A stretch of DNA of 64,000 bases from Mesorhizobium huakuii. GTDB taxonomy: Bacteria; Pseudomonadota; Alphaproteobacteria; Rhizobiales; Rhizobiaceae. Below, piece by piece: positions 1 to 8,300 of this stretch; the stretch's first letter is position 1, and every line of letters starts with the position of its first letter. The DNA is taken from contig NZ_CP050299.1 in the NCBI RefSeq assembly GCF_014189455.1, positions 620,001 to 684,000 of the forward strand, in the 5' to 3' direction. The position numbers and the translations under genes were made by a program. The notes beneath the pieces were generated by a model. The model searched no databases. It was not told where the DNA came from and worked only from the letters and a program-made list of their open reading frames with translations.

Positions 1-124
1 CTGCCGCATTCTCTCATTGGAGGACCGCGCGAACAACGACTTGCACGATTTCCGACCTCGTAATATCTAATATATTGTTTTGGTCATTTCGCTGTCGCGA
101 TCGCGGCGCCACGAGGAGCCTTTC

Positions 125-826
125 ATGCCGAGCATCTTCGCCATCGCAAACCCAAAAGGAGGCTCCGGGAAAACCACCGTCGCCATTATCCTTGCCGGCG
201 AGTTCGCCAATCACGACTATTCCGTCGCCATCGTCGACGCGGATCCTCAGGGCTCCGCCTACCAATGGCATGCATCTTCGGTCGCGCGGGATCTCAGTCC
301 GAAAGGGATCGATCTCGTGCGCGCGCCGGATGAACAGAGCCTCGCACAAGCGCTCGAGCGCCTTGACAGCCATGACGTCGTCGTCATCGACACGCCGGGC
401 TATTACGGACCAGTGCTTACCCATTCGGCGCTGCGCGCCGACCTCGTCGTCCTGCCCTGTAGGGTTCACACCTTCGATGCATCGCAGGTCGTGCGCTCCA
501 TCCGCAACCTCGAGCAGCATGCCCACGCAGCCAATCTCCCCATGAGCCAGCACCGCGTTCTCTTCAACGAATATGACAGTCTCGACCGCAACACCAGGCC
601 GCTGCGCGAAGTCCTCGCCTATCTCAACGCCGAGCAGGTGCCCATCTGCGCCAACGCGCTCTATCGGCGCGTCACCTATCGAACGATGACCAGCGGCCAC
701 GGTACACTCTACCAGATGAGCGACACGGATGAGTCGATCCGCAAGGCCCGCTACAATGCCGACCAGGTCGTCCGCGAATTGCTCGCGGCGAGCCAGGGCG
801 TCAATAACGGCGACAATGCCGCATGA
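125..826 (+). CDS. parA: ParA-family partitioning ATPase
   Basis: This is a deviant Walker-type ATPase of the ParA/MinD class, which binds DNA with ATP and helps segregate plasmids or excised ICEs. Near the N-terminus the protein reads ANPKGGSGKTT, a Walker A with the signature lysine, followed by VDADPQGSA and VIDTPG (switch and Walker B). At about 233 residues it has the size of a small type Ib or orphan ParA. The ATG at 125 is preferred over an upstream in-frame start because a GGAG ribosome-binding site sits just before it. The stop overlaps the next start (ATGA), so the two genes are co-translated. It is probably the ICE maintenance ParA. Confidence 0.9.
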   Translation: MPSIFAIANPKGGSGKTTVAIILAGEFANHDYSVAIVDADPQGSAYQWHASSVARDLSPKGIDLVRAPDEQSLAQALERLDSHDVVVIDTPGYYGPVLTHSALRADLVVLPCRVHTFDASQVVRSIRNLEQHAHAANLPMSQHRVLFNEYDSLDRNTRPLREVLAYLNAEQVPICANALYRRVTYRTMTSGHGTLYQMSDTDESIRKARYNADQVVRELLAASQGVNNGDNAA

Positions 827-1254
827 ACGAAACCGCCAAACCGCCCCGTCCTGCCCTGCCACGCGACGCCTTTCGCGCCCAGCGGATCTCGTCTGATCCG
901 CCGCCCGGGGCCAAGCCCGTCGTCATCACACCGCATTACGACGATCAACCGACAACGCAGGCGTCAACCTCCGCTGCCCCGCAAACTCCTCACGCAACCC
1001 TGCCCAACAAGATCGAGGCGCCTAAGTCGGTACCGTCGGCCAAACCGAAGAGGGAAAATCCGCGCAAGCCGTTCGATGCCTATGGCGAACGCAGTTCGTC
1101 GCGCCCTTATGCACTTCGCTTGCCCGACGCCATCGATCTGGTCCTCAGGCAGATCGCCGCGGAGGAGCGCACGCATCCTCTACGCATCATCGATCGTGTT
1201 CTCCACGACTACCTGAAACGCATTGGACGTCTCCCGCCCTCGCACGACGCCTGA
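823..1254 (+). CDS. Small basic partner protein of ParA (hypothetical)
   Basis: This 143-residue protein is translationally coupled to parA by an ATGA overlap. Its first ~80 residues are proline-, alanine- and lysine-rich and look disordered. The last ~50 residues (YALRLPDAIDLVLRQIAAEE onward) are compact and helical, with the look of a ribbon-helix-helix or short DNA-binding segment. By position it is the likely centromere-binding or accessory partner of ParA, but no family was recognised, so the role is inferred from context only. Confidence 0.65.
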   Translation: MNETAKPPRPALPRDAFRAQRISSDPPPGAKPVVITPHYDDQPTTQASTSAAPQTPHATLPNKIEAPKSVPSAKPKRENPRKPFDAYGERSSSRPYALRLPDAIDLVLRQIAAEERTHPLRIIDRVLHDYLKRIGRLPPSHDA

Positions 1255-2053
1255 CCACCAGCCCTCCGCCGTACCTGCAGCGCTATTTGGGAGCGCTGTC
1301 CGGCTGCGGGCTGGCTCCGCTACGCTTCGGCCGCTCGCGCGGCTGGACAGCCGCTTAAACAGCGGTGAGACAGGGCAACAGGCCTCGCGCGAGTACGAAT
1401 TCGAACGGCAAGCCGCTAAAAGGCATCCGAGAAAAAGGGCGTCCGGACCGGCTTGACGTCCAGATGCCGCCCGCCATGCAGAGATACTCTTTGGACAAAT
1501 AGCCTTGGAGCCGTCGCCCAGGGGACGATGTGCCGCTCCAACTCAACACCCCCAGAAAGCGCTCGCCGTGCGCAGCCAGAACCGGAGAGGAGCAGGAAGG
1601 TCCATTCTATCGCCAGCAGGCTTATCGGTTTTAGTGGCGAACGGCAACGTTGGCTCATGCATAGGCTTGCGGTTGTTCCTACTCAGTATCGGGCGGGCCT
1701 TCCATTTTGCGGCCGGCGGCGTCGCGCGGGGCCTAACGGCATCAGCATCAGCCAGACAGAAAATGGGAGCGCTTGGGCCTAAACTCAGTCCGTACATTAT
1801 CTCGTATGTGCTCACTGGCAACGTAAGGCCCGAGTCCACGGTCGTTCATCAAGTGGGAAGCCAAAGTCTCTCGCAGCCAGCCTAATACGGGCCAGCTCGA
1901 GCCGGCCCCCGTATTGGAAATGTCTGCGCGCCGACGAAGCTTTAGGAGGTTTGATCCGACACGCCCGTGCTTCATTCAGAGAATATTCAATATATAAGAA
2001 CATTCATATACAAGATAACCTCATTGCGGTATTGATCGCCTCCGCAGGCGCAG
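1255..2053. other. Intergenic region, no convincing gene
   Basis: About 800 bases separate the parA operon from the XRE gene. ORFs occur in several frames, but none shows a recognisable domain or a convincing ribosome-binding site. The last ~70 bases before the XRE gene are AT-rich (around ATATTCAATATATAAG) and probably hold its promoter and operator. Confidence 0.5.
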
Positions 2054-2452
2054 GTGCCTCATCTGGAGTTCATCGATTTCATGTCGCCCGTCCGCAAGCC
2101 CCAGCCGGTCGATCATTCCATCCTCAATGAAATGCTGGCGTTGCGCCTCCAGCAGCTTGAGATCGAGAATGGCGGAATGGAAGCCTTCCTCCCCAAGACG
2201 GGTTTGGCGCGAGGGACCTACTACACGATGCTGCGCGGTATCGGAAATCCGACCCTTAAGACGATGGAGCGTATCGCTTCCAAGCTCAATATGACCGTAT
2301 TCGAGTTGTTGGGCTTCGAGATCGACGATGCGCGCAGGGCGCTGAAGAAGCGCGGCGTCGACTATGACGAGTTGACCTCAGCCATCCGGAAAAAAGATGA
2401 AGCTACCCGGCGTGTAGCGCGGCAGACCCGGTCGCAGAAGCTGTCGGGCTGA
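2054..2452 (+). CDS. XRE-type helix-turn-helix regulator
   Basis: A small DNA-binding protein of about 124-132 residues. The segment GLARGTYYTMLRGIGNPT is a helix-turn-helix with the usual following helix (LKTMERIASKLNM), as in antitoxin-like or phage-repressor XRE proteins. The start may be GTG at 2054 or ATG at 2081; the sequence does not settle it. The C-terminus is basic (RRVARQTRSQKL). No toxin partner is visible next to it, so it may regulate element genes. The target is unknown. Confidence 0.75.
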   Translation: MPHLEFIDFMSPVRKPQPVDHSILNEMLALRLQQLEIENGGMEAFLPKTGLARGTYYTMLRGIGNPTLKTMERIASKLNMTVFELLGFEIDDARRALKKRGVDYDELTSAIRKKDEATRRVARQTRSQKLSG

Positions 2453-3110
2453 GAGAAACAGAAAGGTGCGCGACCCCAGGACACCGTCATCCACGCCGGC
2501 GAGTGCCTGGACCAGTTCGCAAAGTTCGGCGCCGACAACGCCAAAGAAGAGATGCCGAATTTGCCGCAGCTAACGCGATGCTGAGTTCTGACCGCTCGTT
2601 TTGCAGGCAGGGGGAACGCCTGGAAAAACTGCGGAGCTACAAGCCCTCACGCCCACTGGCCGATCCGTCACTGGATATCTGACGGCAGGAACGACAGGCA
2701 AAGCCAAGCTGGCGCTTCAGCTGCTCGGCTACTTCATCCCCCCAACAGAAATTTGAGACCACAAATGAAACCGCGCCGATACCGCCGGCCAAAGCGCCTC
2801 CCGCCGCGGCGCCGGCACCACGTCCTGCTTGCAACCCGGGCGAGGAGCGCGATGCAGAGGGGACATGTCGCCCACAGCCGTATGAGGCGAAAAGCAGCCC
2901 TCAAAGCACCAAAGGAATTATCTTGTCCAAGATGGTCGATGATGGTCAGACGACCTCATATCTGACCAGGAATGCCAGCCGTTGAGCGGCATCGAAGGGC
3001 TCAAGGAACAATTCAGTTATGCTTCAATCGGTAACACCGCCGTGGCGTATGTTCGTGGCGATTTTCCAAGCCGAAAGCTGGGCTCAACTGACGCCTGTCA
3101 CAGAGTAAGC
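2453..3110. other. Intergenic region with possible coding relic
   Basis: No intact gene is visible. The plus-strand frame from about 2755 to 2985 reads as a Pro/Ala-rich segment followed by CNPGEERDAEGTCRPQPY and ends in a normal stop, which resembles the C-terminus of a secreted or envelope protein. It has no start or ribosome-binding site. A neighbouring frame (about 2630-2757) also has protein-like composition, so this may be a frameshifted relic. No family was recognised. Confidence 0.35.
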
Positions 3111-3136
3111 CGAACCCCGGCTGGAGCCGGGGTTCG
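3111..3136 (-). terminator. Strong hairpin after the DUF2958 gene
   Basis: A perfect inverted repeat (arm CGAACCCCGGCT, 2-base loop) lies just beyond the stop of the minus-strand DUF2958 gene. There is no clear T-run on the minus strand, so it could be a weak terminator or an mRNA-stabilising hairpin. Confidence 0.55.
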
Positions 3137-3143
3137 GTGGCAG

Positions 3144-3500
3144 TCAGGTGCGGGTGGCACCATCACGCTGCGCGATGTCGGCATAGGCCGATAACGTGCG
3201 GTTTGGCTGGAAGTGCAGGTCACGCTCGACCGGCAATCCGAGTCTGCCGCGCACCGCGGCGAGCTCCGCAAGGCTGACGCTGCCGAGTTCGGGGCTGCCG
3301 ATCCCGAGATCACATAAGCCGAAGGCGATGTCGGGATCATCCGGATCCATCTCCGTGAGGAGCCAGGTCGCGCCGGCGTCAGGCGTGAACAGTTTGACGA
3401 CGGGCACGAAATCGATCTCGTCGCTAGTACCGCGGAGAGGCTGCTGCTGGCGACCATTCGCCAGCAGCTTCTCCCGCAGATCTTGAGTCAAGAGCTGCAT
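3144..3500 (-). CDS. DUF2958 family protein
   Basis: This 118-residue protein matches the recalled DUF2958 pattern: N-terminal LLTQDLREKLLANG, then FVPVVKLFTPDAGATWLLTE, then DIAFGLCDLGIGSPELG. DUF2958 proteins are small, of unknown function, and common on rhizobial plasmids and ICEs beside conjugation and anti-restriction genes. The length is typical and the ORF intact. It lies 9 bases downstream of the next minus-strand gene, so the two probably form an operon. Confidence 0.85.
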   Translation of the reverse strand: MQLLTQDLREKLLANGRQQQPLRGTSDEIDFVPVVKLFTPDAGATWLLTEMDPDDPDIAFGLCDLGIGSPELGSVSLAELAAVRGRLGLPVERDLHFQPNRTLSAYADIAQRDGATRT

Positions 3501-3509
3501 GTCCGCCTC

Positions 3510-3737
3510 CTACTTGTCTTCTTCGACTTTGGGGGCGCGCAGCACGACCCGTCCGTCCAGGGGCAGGGCCTCGAGGAGGAGCGTGCCGCCTTCGCCATCT
3601 TCGTGGGCGAAGAATGCACCGATGCGTGTCCAGAAGCCCTTCTGGCCTTCTTCCTTGGCATCCCGCACCGTATAGGCGAGGTACATCGGGGATTTCGACT
3701 CGGTCTTCTTGGTCTTGGTGTTGTTAGTGTCTGTCAT
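3510..3737 (-). CDS. Small conserved ICE-type protein, unknown function
   Basis: This 75-residue ORF starts at the ATG at 3737 (MTDTNNTKTKK). A longer upstream frame is rejected because its added N-terminus does not look like protein. The Lys/Thr-rich head is followed by MYLAYTVRDAKEEGQKGFWTRIG and an acidic, leucine-rich end, which suggests a single small domain. It is probably co-transcribed with the DUF2958 gene. No function can be assigned. Confidence 0.7.
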   Translation of the reverse strand: MTDTNNTKTKKTESKSPMYLAYTVRDAKEEGQKGFWTRIGAFFAHEDGEGGTLLLEALPLDGRVVLRAPKVEEDK

Positions 3738-4272
3738 GGTCTTTTCCTTTGGTTGATGGTTTGTGTCCCGGAGGACGGTTCCAAAGGGGCCGGCGCCTAA
3801 GATGGCTTGTCCCCAACTCGGGAGCGCAGCGAAGGAGCGGGCAGGAACGGGACAAGACAGCAGCGTTGGCCAGAACAACCGTCGCTAATTCCGGACAGAT
3901 CCATCAACGGGAATGCCTGCAAAGACCGAACAGCAAGCCATGACCAGAAACCCGCATGCCACTCGCGCCTAAGGCTTGCGGCTGGGGAAGGGGGATCTGG
4001 ATGACGGCAGGCAGTCTTTGACAACAGCAGGCGAAAGATCGGCAGGATATCACGATGCCCCGCACGGCCGTCGCACGAGCGATCCGGAAAGGTGGAGACC
4101 GGGAGGGGTTTGCAAGATCATGTGGGAGGCTGCGGGCTGCTGCTGCAATGGTCGCGACGCAGCAAATGTCTTGGACATCAGCGGCTCATCGGGGTCAGGA
4201 TGTTCGTCCGGACAACCGGTTTCGACCTCTTTCACGCCTGAACCCGCCGCAGGCGGGGCAGGGGTCGTGCTG
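3738..4272. other. Intergenic region, nothing recognised
   Basis: About 530 bases lie between the DUF2958 operon and an ISNCY transposase fragment. Short ORFs on both strands show no domain, and no repeat or promoter stands out. Confidence 0.5.
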
Positions 4273-4575
4273 ATGCCACTCAAGCAGTTTCTCGCGGGCA
4301 AGCGTCGGGCCGAAATTCTGGTAGCGATCGCGCACCAGATCCAATGCGGTGTTGCGGAAGTCCTCATCATGGCGTCGATTGCTCGGCCGGCCGCGCTTCT
4401 TGGACGCCAGCCCGCCGGCGCCGTCCAGGGCATAGACCTGCAACAGTCGGTGAACCTGACTGCCACTGAGGTGAAGGAGTTCCGCCGCCTGGACGACGGT
4501 CAGCCGTCGGTCGCGGATCTTCTGGATGGCTTCGAGACGATGCAGCTCTATTTGCGACAAGGTGACCAAAGGCAT
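4273..4575 (-). pseudogene. ISNCY-type transposase, N-terminal fragment
   Basis: The first ~100 residues of an ISNCY transposase are present: a helix-turn-helix (LTVVQAAELLHLSGSQVHRL), a Lys/Arg linker, and FGPTLAREKLLEWH. Similarity then stops abruptly, and no catalytic domain follows. The tandem TGTCGCAT motifs at about 4672-4700 look like the element's terminal repeats. It is related to, but not the same copy as, the fragment at 7520-8098. The break abuts unrelated Pro/Cys-rich sequence. Confidence 0.75.
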
Positions 4576-4799
4576 GACGGCTCCGCAAATGGGCCCGGTC
4601 TCACGCCAGGCTCTGTGAAGTCGCCAGCCTTCCTTTCCAGCTTCATGTTGACCAGCCTCGGAAGCGGGAAGTGTCGCATCTCTAACTGGGGCAACTGTCG
4701 CATGTCCCGTGACCCATAAGTTGACTCGCCGACCTGCGGAAATCGGGATGGTCTGGTATCCGCGTTGGTCGCGCGTGCTGGGAGGCCCTTTTGTCGTCC

Positions 4800-6215
4800 T
4801 CACATTTTAGAACTAGCTGAGCTTCCTTCCTCAAGCTCGTCTCCTGAATCTGGCGCGATGTCCGGTGCGCGATCCAGGATTGCCAAGGCCGCTTCGGGGT
4901 TGCTTTTCGGAAGGGGCTCGGAAACAGCCAGGCTGTCGGGGGATGTGTCCCAACGTAGCGCCTGTGCAGGCTGCGGCCTCCGTCCATTCAGGATCAGATC
5001 AAGTTCATTGGTTCGTGCTTTGGATAGACCTGCTTCGTCCGCGAACCGTGGCCAGCGATCGACAGCAGAGCGGATGCGTTCGATCACGTTCAACGCTTCT
5101 TGTTCGGAAATGGAAGCGCCTTTGGCGACGGCAAGCAGATGCTGTCGTCCTGGGTTCAATCCTTCCCCCGCGATCGATGCGCTGTGCTGTCCTCCGGGGC
5201 CTGCCGAGAAAGTCAGATCGTACGCCGGAGAGAGTTTCCACCGCCCATTCGGTCCCATCAGGAATGCATGGTTCTTCGAATGGTCGTCCCGGTTCCGCGC
5301 GTGCACATTGAATGCCATGTGACCGAACATGCGGAGGACCTCCGCGCTGTCTCTCGTCATCATGTGCGTGAGCTTGTGAAGGGCGGCGTAGTCCAGGGAG
5401 GCTTCGCGATGGCTCGCATACAAGAGGCCGCTGGCGGTATGCATGTGCAGCCGTCCCTCGGGCGTGCGATCAAATCTCTTTGTTGCGAACAGACGATTGC
5501 CCTTCTTCGTCTGCAATATCCGTGTCTCGGCCATCGCCAGCCCGGCCTCGCGCGCCATGAGAGCATATGCTTGCTCCTCGACGCCGATGTCCGCTGGATC
5601 GTCGGAACTTCGCGATTTCACCATCCAGCGATCAAACCCGGGCTTCAATTCATGGCCGTAGTCAATCACGAAGGTATTCTGATCCGGGTTCAAGCCGATC
5701 ATGATCTTTGGACGCGCCCCTGCGGAACCGCCTTGGGCACTCTGCAAGGCATCGATATCAGCAGTGTCCATCTCGTTCTGGACAAGCTCCACCTGTTCAA
5801 CGAACCAGTCTAGGTCCCCTGCAGCCGGCTCTTCGCCAGGCAGTTCAGGAATGTAGGCCAACGCGCCCATTCCCGTCCTTCCCACCGCGGAAAGGCGGTC
5901 CAAGGGTGTGAGCATGTGATAGTCGACGCCAGCCTTTTGAAGGCGGCGATCCAGCAAAAGGCGTCCCCATCCATCTGGAAGGCTGTCGTTAAACAAGCCA
6001 TGCAGCCCATCGAACGGATCGAGCTTGGCTGCAATAAGACCCGCCTTGGCAGCCAAATTGAATGGAGAAATCAAGAGCGGCGCAGTTATGAACTCAGCCG
6101 AGTACTGGAAGTAAGCCCGTCGTTCATCGGTGCTCCACGCAAGCGTCCCTAGCTGTCGCTGGCTCCCTTCGAGATCCAGGACTACCTTCATTTCCCTGAT
6201 TGGCCTGAACTTCAT
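4800..6215 (-). CDS. hipA: HipA-like serine/threonine kinase toxin
   Basis: This 471-residue HipA-family kinase is the toxin half of a type II toxin-antitoxin pair. The N-terminal HipA subdomain includes LFNDSLPDGWGRLLLDRR. The kinase core has GGSAGARPKI (nucleotide loop region), the catalytic-loop motif NRDDHSKNHAF, and AYDLTFS in the metal-binding position, so the active-site residues appear intact. It is slightly longer than E. coli HipA (440), with a Ser/Glu-rich tail. It overlaps the upstream antitoxin gene by 4 bases. Related kinases inactivate aminoacyl-tRNA synthetases or similar targets; the target here is unknown. Confidence 0.92.
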   Translation of the reverse strand: MKFRPIREMKVVLDLEGSQRQLGTLAWSTDERRAYFQYSAEFITAPLLISPFNLAAKAGLIAAKLDPFDGLHGLFNDSLPDGWGRLLLDRRLQKAGVDYHMLTPLDRLSAVGRTGMGALAYIPELPGEEPAAGDLDWFVEQVELVQNEMDTADIDALQSAQGGSAGARPKIMIGLNPDQNTFVIDYGHELKPGFDRWMVKSRSSDDPADIGVEEQAYALMAREAGLAMAETRILQTKKGNRLFATKRFDRTPEGRLHMHTASGLLYASHREASLDYAALHKLTHMMTRDSAEVLRMFGHMAFNVHARNRDDHSKNHAFLMGPNGRWKLSPAYDLTFSAGPGGQHSASIAGEGLNPGRQHLLAVAKGASISEQEALNVIERIRSAVDRWPRFADEAGLSKARTNELDLILNGRRPQPAQALRWDTSPDSLAVSEPLPKSNPEAALAILDRAPDIAPDSGDELEEGSSASSKM

Positions 6216-6511
6216 TTCTTGCGGACCCTCTGCCTGGCCGGGCGCCCGATTACGTCTTCGAGTGTTTTCGGCGGACGTGAAGGAAACAAACCTTCGAATT
6301 CAGCTTCCGCCTCCAAGGCGAATGCGAGCTTCACGACAGCTTCGAAGGATGCCTTGCCAGTCTCCTCGAAAACTCTCAGCGAGCCGTAGGAAACTCCAGC
6401 CTTGGAAGCCAGCTCCCGTTGGGTAAGATCGGCATCGATCCGCCGCCGCTTCATCCGTGCTGCGGCACCTTGGATAATTTCCATCGGAGATGTCATATTG
6501 AATGTGAGCAT
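6212..6511 (-). CDS. hipB: HipB-like XRE antitoxin
   Basis: This 99-residue protein lies directly upstream of, and overlapping, hipA. It contains the helix-turn-helix LTQRELASKAGVSYGSLRVF and a basic C-terminal tail, as in HipB antitoxins that bind the kinase and repress the shared promoter. The AT-rich stretch at about 6515-6560 is the probable promoter-operator. The start could be at 6511 or at an internal Met about six codons later. Confidence 0.88.
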   Translation of the reverse strand: MLTFNMTSPMEIIQGAAARMKRRRIDADLTQRELASKAGVSYGSLRVFEETGKASFEAVVKLAFALEAEAEFEGLFPSRPPKTLEDVIGRPARQRVRKK

Positions 6512-6685
6512 AGTAGCATTTAACGCGATTTAATGTGTTAAGTGGCTTTATAATGGCAATTACCGCAGATGTCAATCACAGCTGTGGCGATTGCCATGAT
6601 CCGAACACTTCTTCGTGGGTCGCGCGCGGAGGTAGATTCAATGTCGACGAGGATAAAAATGGTCCCCATCATCCGGAAGGCATCC

Positions 6686-7144
6686 GAGGACGCGCCGCCG
6701 ATTTCAATTCCCGTTTTGGTAAGGAACCACGCAATCCGAAGGACATGCACCGTCCCCTCGCCGATCATGAGAACCTGGACGGCGCCATGTGCCGCAAGGA
6801 GTTCCGCACACTGTCGCAGGCTTTGACGCTGCGCTACGACAAGGTGCTGTTCATTCTCGATCCGAGCGTCTTCGCTAAGCGCCTGGCCGGTAAGAAGGTC
6901 GTTGTCTGCGACTATCCCGATGGCCGCCTCGAGATCATGGAGGGCAGCACGTCCTTACCCTATAGAACTTTTGACAAGCTGCGCTCGGTACACAGATCGG
7001 AGATCGTCGAGAACAAACGCCTGGATGAAGCGCTTGCAATGGTGGCCGAGATGCAGGCCGGACGTGAACTGACACGCAGCCAACACGGACCGCGGCGCAC
7101 AGGCCAGGCGAACCACTTGTTCGGCATTCCCGCCTGGTCGACGG
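6686..7144 (+). pseudogene. ISNCY-type transposase, C-terminal fragment
   Basis: The plus-strand frame reads as the end of an ISNCY transposase: NPKDMHRPLADHENLD, then LRYDKVLFILDP, DYPDGRLEI, LPYRTFDKLRSV and IVENKRL. There is no matching N-terminus; the ~50 upstream codons are unrelated. Downstream, TGTCGCATTCTAAAT and a variant (about 7418-7456) look like terminal repeats of the same element class. With the minus-strand N-terminal fragments on both sides, this shows that at least two ISNCY copies were broken and rearranged around hipBA. Confidence 0.75.
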
Positions 7145-7519
7145 ACGGATTTCATGAACGATCCCGCCGTGATCGCCCGGCGGGGACAGGCGCTGACGAG
7201 GCTGGAAGCTGCGGAATGAGATGTCGTGACCAGATCATCAGCGACATTGCGCCAATGTCGTAGGCTCGTCGGACGCTGCCCTTCGCATCCATGTCGTTGG
7301 CAGGCTCTCAAAGCTAAAGCCGAAGAAGCCACGATTGATCGCACCCGATCGGGCTGCGCAACCCTGACCAGTTTACGCCCGATCGGGCGCTCACGTCGGC
7401 GCCAAGACGCGCGTCGCTGTCGCATTCTAAATTGCTGGCGATGTCGCGTCTCTAAATCGTTTTGACATCGGATGTAGCTGCGCCGAGCGTCGTCCAGTGA
7501 TCCGCGTGCGCGTCCTCGA

Positions 7520-8098
7520 TCACTGATCGGTTGCGAACTCGGCCGCATAGGCATTCGCAGATTCGATCGTGTCGATACCGCGCAGATGCAGCAGCTTGCC
7601 GGTGGCGTCATCGATGTAGACGAGCAGGGCGCACTTTGGCCCCCGGCTCTCGAACCACCAATGGTGCGATCCGTCGATCTGAACCAACTCGCCGATGCAA
7701 TCTCGCCTGCCACGCGGTTGATGAATCTGGCGCTTCCGCTCACGTCGCGATGTCCAAATGGCGGCTTCGGTCATCCATTTGCGCAGCGTCTCTTTGCTGA
7801 CCGCTATCTGGTGTCGCTCGAGCAGCTTCTCGCGGACAAGCGTCGGACCAAAGTCGACATAGTGTTCGCGGATGAGCTCCAGGACAAAGTCGCGAACGTT
7901 GTCGACGATCCGATTGTTCGAACATCTGCCGCGCGCCTTGTGGCGGAGAGCCGCGGCACCGTCGTCTTGGAATGTCCTCAATAATCGTTGGGTCTGGCGG
8001 ACCGTGAGCCCCAGAATCTTCGCGCCCGACGCAGTGGAGATGCGTCGTTCAATGACTTTCGACAAAACCTCGATACGCTTCAGCTCGCGTTCGCTCAT
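7520..8098 (-). pseudogene. ISNCY-type transposase, N-terminal two-fifths
   Basis: From MSERELKRIEVLSKVIERR this fragment covers the helix-turn-helix (SGAKILGLTVRQTQRLLR), FGPTLVREKLLERH and the start of the DDE catalytic domain (ELVQIDGSHHWWFE, first Asp). It is cut off shortly after ALLVYIDDATGKLLHLR, and the rest of the catalytic core is missing. Its closest local relative is the fragment at 4273-4575. It cannot encode an active transposase. Confidence 0.8.
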
Positions 8099-8300
8099 CA
8101 GAACAAGTCCCAAGTTGCAATCTCCCGCACCGTCGAAGGCGGAGAGATTGGCAGCGCACAAGCAGGAGCGACATTCCTACTTTGCCAAACCCGGACATTT
8201 TAACTTTGCGCCTACATCCGATCCGATCCGAAAGTCGCATAATCTGAATTATGGAACACGATATTATGTTGGTAAATCAGTGCGTTAGGAAGAAGATCGC

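Noticed and set aside
14..862. Long minus-strand ORF opposite parA
   Set aside because: It is the shadow of parA; parA has clear Walker motifs and a ribosome-binding site, and the opposite frame has no domain.
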